NCBI GenBank assembly: GCA_020628755.1
Contig: JAHDEQ010000085.1
Location: 1 to 6,566 of the forward strand
Length of the DNA stretch: 6,566 bases
Reading direction: 5' to 3'
DNA from: Saprospiraceae bacterium
GTDB lineage: Bacteria; Bacteroidota; Bacteroidia; Chitinophagales; Saprospiraceae
The position numbers were made by a program, and so were the translations under genes. The notes below the pieces were generated by a model. It had not been told where the DNA came from, made no database searches, and worked only from the letters and a program-made list of their open reading frames with translations. Position 1 is the stretch's first letter. Every line of letters begins with the position of its first letter. This document shows positions 5,298 through 6,566 of the stretch, in pieces.

Positions 5298-6566
5298 ATG
5301 TACAGACACATCACAAGTCTTGTTCTTTTTTGCTTTTTTAGCATGACAATGCTTTGGGCACAAGTTGACATACAACCGCAACGTGCTAGTGGTTCTTATG
5401 AATTAGGTGAGTTGGCCTATTTTAAAATCAATGCCAATACAAGTGGTATAGCTCAATATTCCATCTTTTATGATACTCGTAGTACACCTATAGAATCGGG
5501 AAAAATAGAGTTGGCGGCCAATAATGAAAAACTACTCTCTATCAAGGCTGAAGAACCTGGATTTTATTTATGTGAAGTGAGTATTAATGGACAAACGGCT
5601 TTGGCAAGTATCGCAGTTGCACATCGACAACTACAAGCCTTTGAACCAGAACCTAGCGACTTTGATGCTTTTTGGAATGCTGCACAACAAGAGTTGGCAG
5701 CCGTACCCCTTGATGCCGAGATGACTTTTCATAGCAATTCCGACGAACGTACAATTTACTCTGTTAGCATGGCTACTGTTGATAATCGTAGGGTTTATGG
5801 TTACCTTACTGTACCTGACGCTCCTGGCAATTATCCAGCAATTATAGATTTGCCACCTTTTGGTTCGGTAGCCAATTTGGTTACGCCGCAGCCTACTCAA
5901 TCCGTACTTTCCAACTCTATTGTGCTTAGTATTAGCATACATAATGCTCCGCCTGATATGGAAGACCCCAATGCTTATCAGCCCGACATTGCAGAAGATC
6001 CGAATGATATATATTATAAGAATGCTATTTTGGCGGGGATTCGAGCCATTGATTTTATCTATACACAAGATAAATTTGATGGAGAAAACGTAGCTGTAAA
6101 TGGTGTAAGTCAAGGAGGCGGGCTTGCCATTGCCGTTGCAGGCTTAGATAGCCGTGTAAAAGTACTAGGATTTAGTAATGCCGCTTTGTGCCAACACACT
6201 GGAAAAACCTATAATAAAGCCGTAGGCTTTCCTTATTTTTTGCACAGTACAGGGAATAATTTTGATGATGCTGCTGTAAAAAGTGCGGTAAAATATGTTG
6301 ATGCCATCTATTTTGCAAAACGGTATAAAGGAGCAACCTTTGCTACCATTAGTCACGAAGACTTGGTCTGTCCCGCATCAACTGTCTTTGCTGCTTTCAA
6401 TCAAATTAGAGGGCCAAAAATGGTTGTTTCGACTATCAATCTAGGACATGACACTCCCAATGATTACTGGACGGACAGAGTCAAATTTTATAGAAACTTT
6501 ATCCCTACAATGGATACGCCTGATGCACCTTGGTTTGCTGGTACAAGCTATTCTGTAGATGCAGGT
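5298..6566 (+). CDS. Secreted acetyl-xylan-esterase-type hydrolase (CE7/AXE1-like), 3' end beyond window
   Basis: The frame is open from ATG 5298 to the last base (423 codons, no stop), so the gene is partial. A Sec signal peptide covers about 1-21 (ends MLWA before Gln22). Residues 23-108 look like an all-beta, Ig-like N-terminal domain, and about 115-402 form the alpha/beta-hydrolase. The nucleophile elbow is NGVSQGGG with Ser271. Asp355 lies in HEDLVCPASTVFAAFN, which matches the CE7 acid-residue segment, and His384 in GHD is the likely third triad member. CE7 enzymes remove acetyl groups from xylan or xylo-oligosaccharides and sometimes from antibiotics or sugars. The RGQ motif of classical CE7 enzymes is not seen; the expected place reads SISIHNAPP (211-219). 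From about 405 (DTPDAPWFAGTSYSVDAG) the chain looks like a linker, so another domain, possibly with a type IX sorting signal, may follow outside the window. The substrate is uncertain. Confidence 0.88.
   Translation, partial: MYRHITSLVLFCFFSMTMLWAQVDIQPQRASGSYELGELAYFKINANTSGIAQYSIFYDTRSTPIESGKIELAANNEKLLSIKAEEPGFYLCEVSINGQTALASIAVAHRQLQAFEPEPSDFDAFWNAAQQELAAVPLDAEMTFHSNSDERTIYSVSMATVDNRRVYGYLTVPDAPGNYPAIIDLPPFGSVANLVTPQPTQSVLSNSIVLSISIHNAPPDMEDPNAYQPDIAEDPNDIYYKNAILAGIRAIDFIYTQDKFDGENVAVNGVSQGGGLAIAVAGLDSRVKVLGFSNAALCQHTGKTYNKAVGFPYFLHSTGNNFDDAAVKSAVKYVDAIYFAKRYKGATFATISHEDLVCPASTVFAAFNQIRGPKMVVSTINLGHDTPNDYWTDRVKFYRNFIPTMDTPDAPWFAGTSYSVDAG

Noticed and set aside
5631..6113. 160-codon minus-strand frame
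   Set aside because: It lies inside the esterase frame, which has family motifs throughout; the antisense product shows no recognisable features.

Overview
The window looks like chromosomal DNA from a low-GC member of the Bacteroidota, perhaps a Saprospiria- or Cytophagia-like lineage; the finer placement is a guess. The reasons are the AT-rich intergenic DNA without clear Shine-Dalgarno sequences, a TAnnTTTG-type promoter element, a DUF4836-like lipoprotein (a family I associate with Bacteroidota), and a secreted CE7-type esterase. I see no rRNA, tRNA, CRISPR array, transposase or phage gene.

Layout. Positions 1-193 hold the 3' flank and a probable terminator of a leftward gene. Positions 194-682 (minus) encode a small secreted protein very rich in cysteine and lysine. 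A 242-bp divergent intergenic region (683-924) follows. Positions 925-2181 (plus) encode a membrane sensor histidine kinase with a cysteine-rich periplasmic domain, and 2273-2980 (plus) its OmpR-type response regulator; a stable hairpin separates the two. After a 413-bp non-coding stretch with a compound palindrome comes a 513-residue DUF4836-like lipoprotein (3394-4935), closed by a perfect 17-bp hairpin terminator. A 303-bp non-coding stretch with a second terminator-like hairpin leads to a secreted acetyl-xylan-esterase-type (CE7) protein that starts at 5298 and runs off the right edge.

The most interesting part is the left half. The divergent region carries five copies of an ACYTGTTA-like 8-mer: three in tandem with exact 11-bp periodicity (776, 787, 798) and two more 11 bp apart (839, 850). 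This is the typical arrangement of sites for OmpR/PhoB-family regulators. The three-copy array lies about 30 bp upstream of a perfect TAnnTTTG element for the leftward cysteine-rich gene, roughly where a direct activator of that promoter would bind. The two-copy site lies just upstream of a plausible promoter for the kinase-regulator operon. I infer a self-contained module: a sensor with six periplasmic cysteines, its regulator, and a 16-cysteine secreted effector under its control. It could respond to thiol-reactive metals or envelope redox stress; the signal is not known from the sequence.

The right half holds ordinary cell-envelope genes, but the leader between two terminator hairpins in front of the esterase may be a regulatory or small-RNA region.
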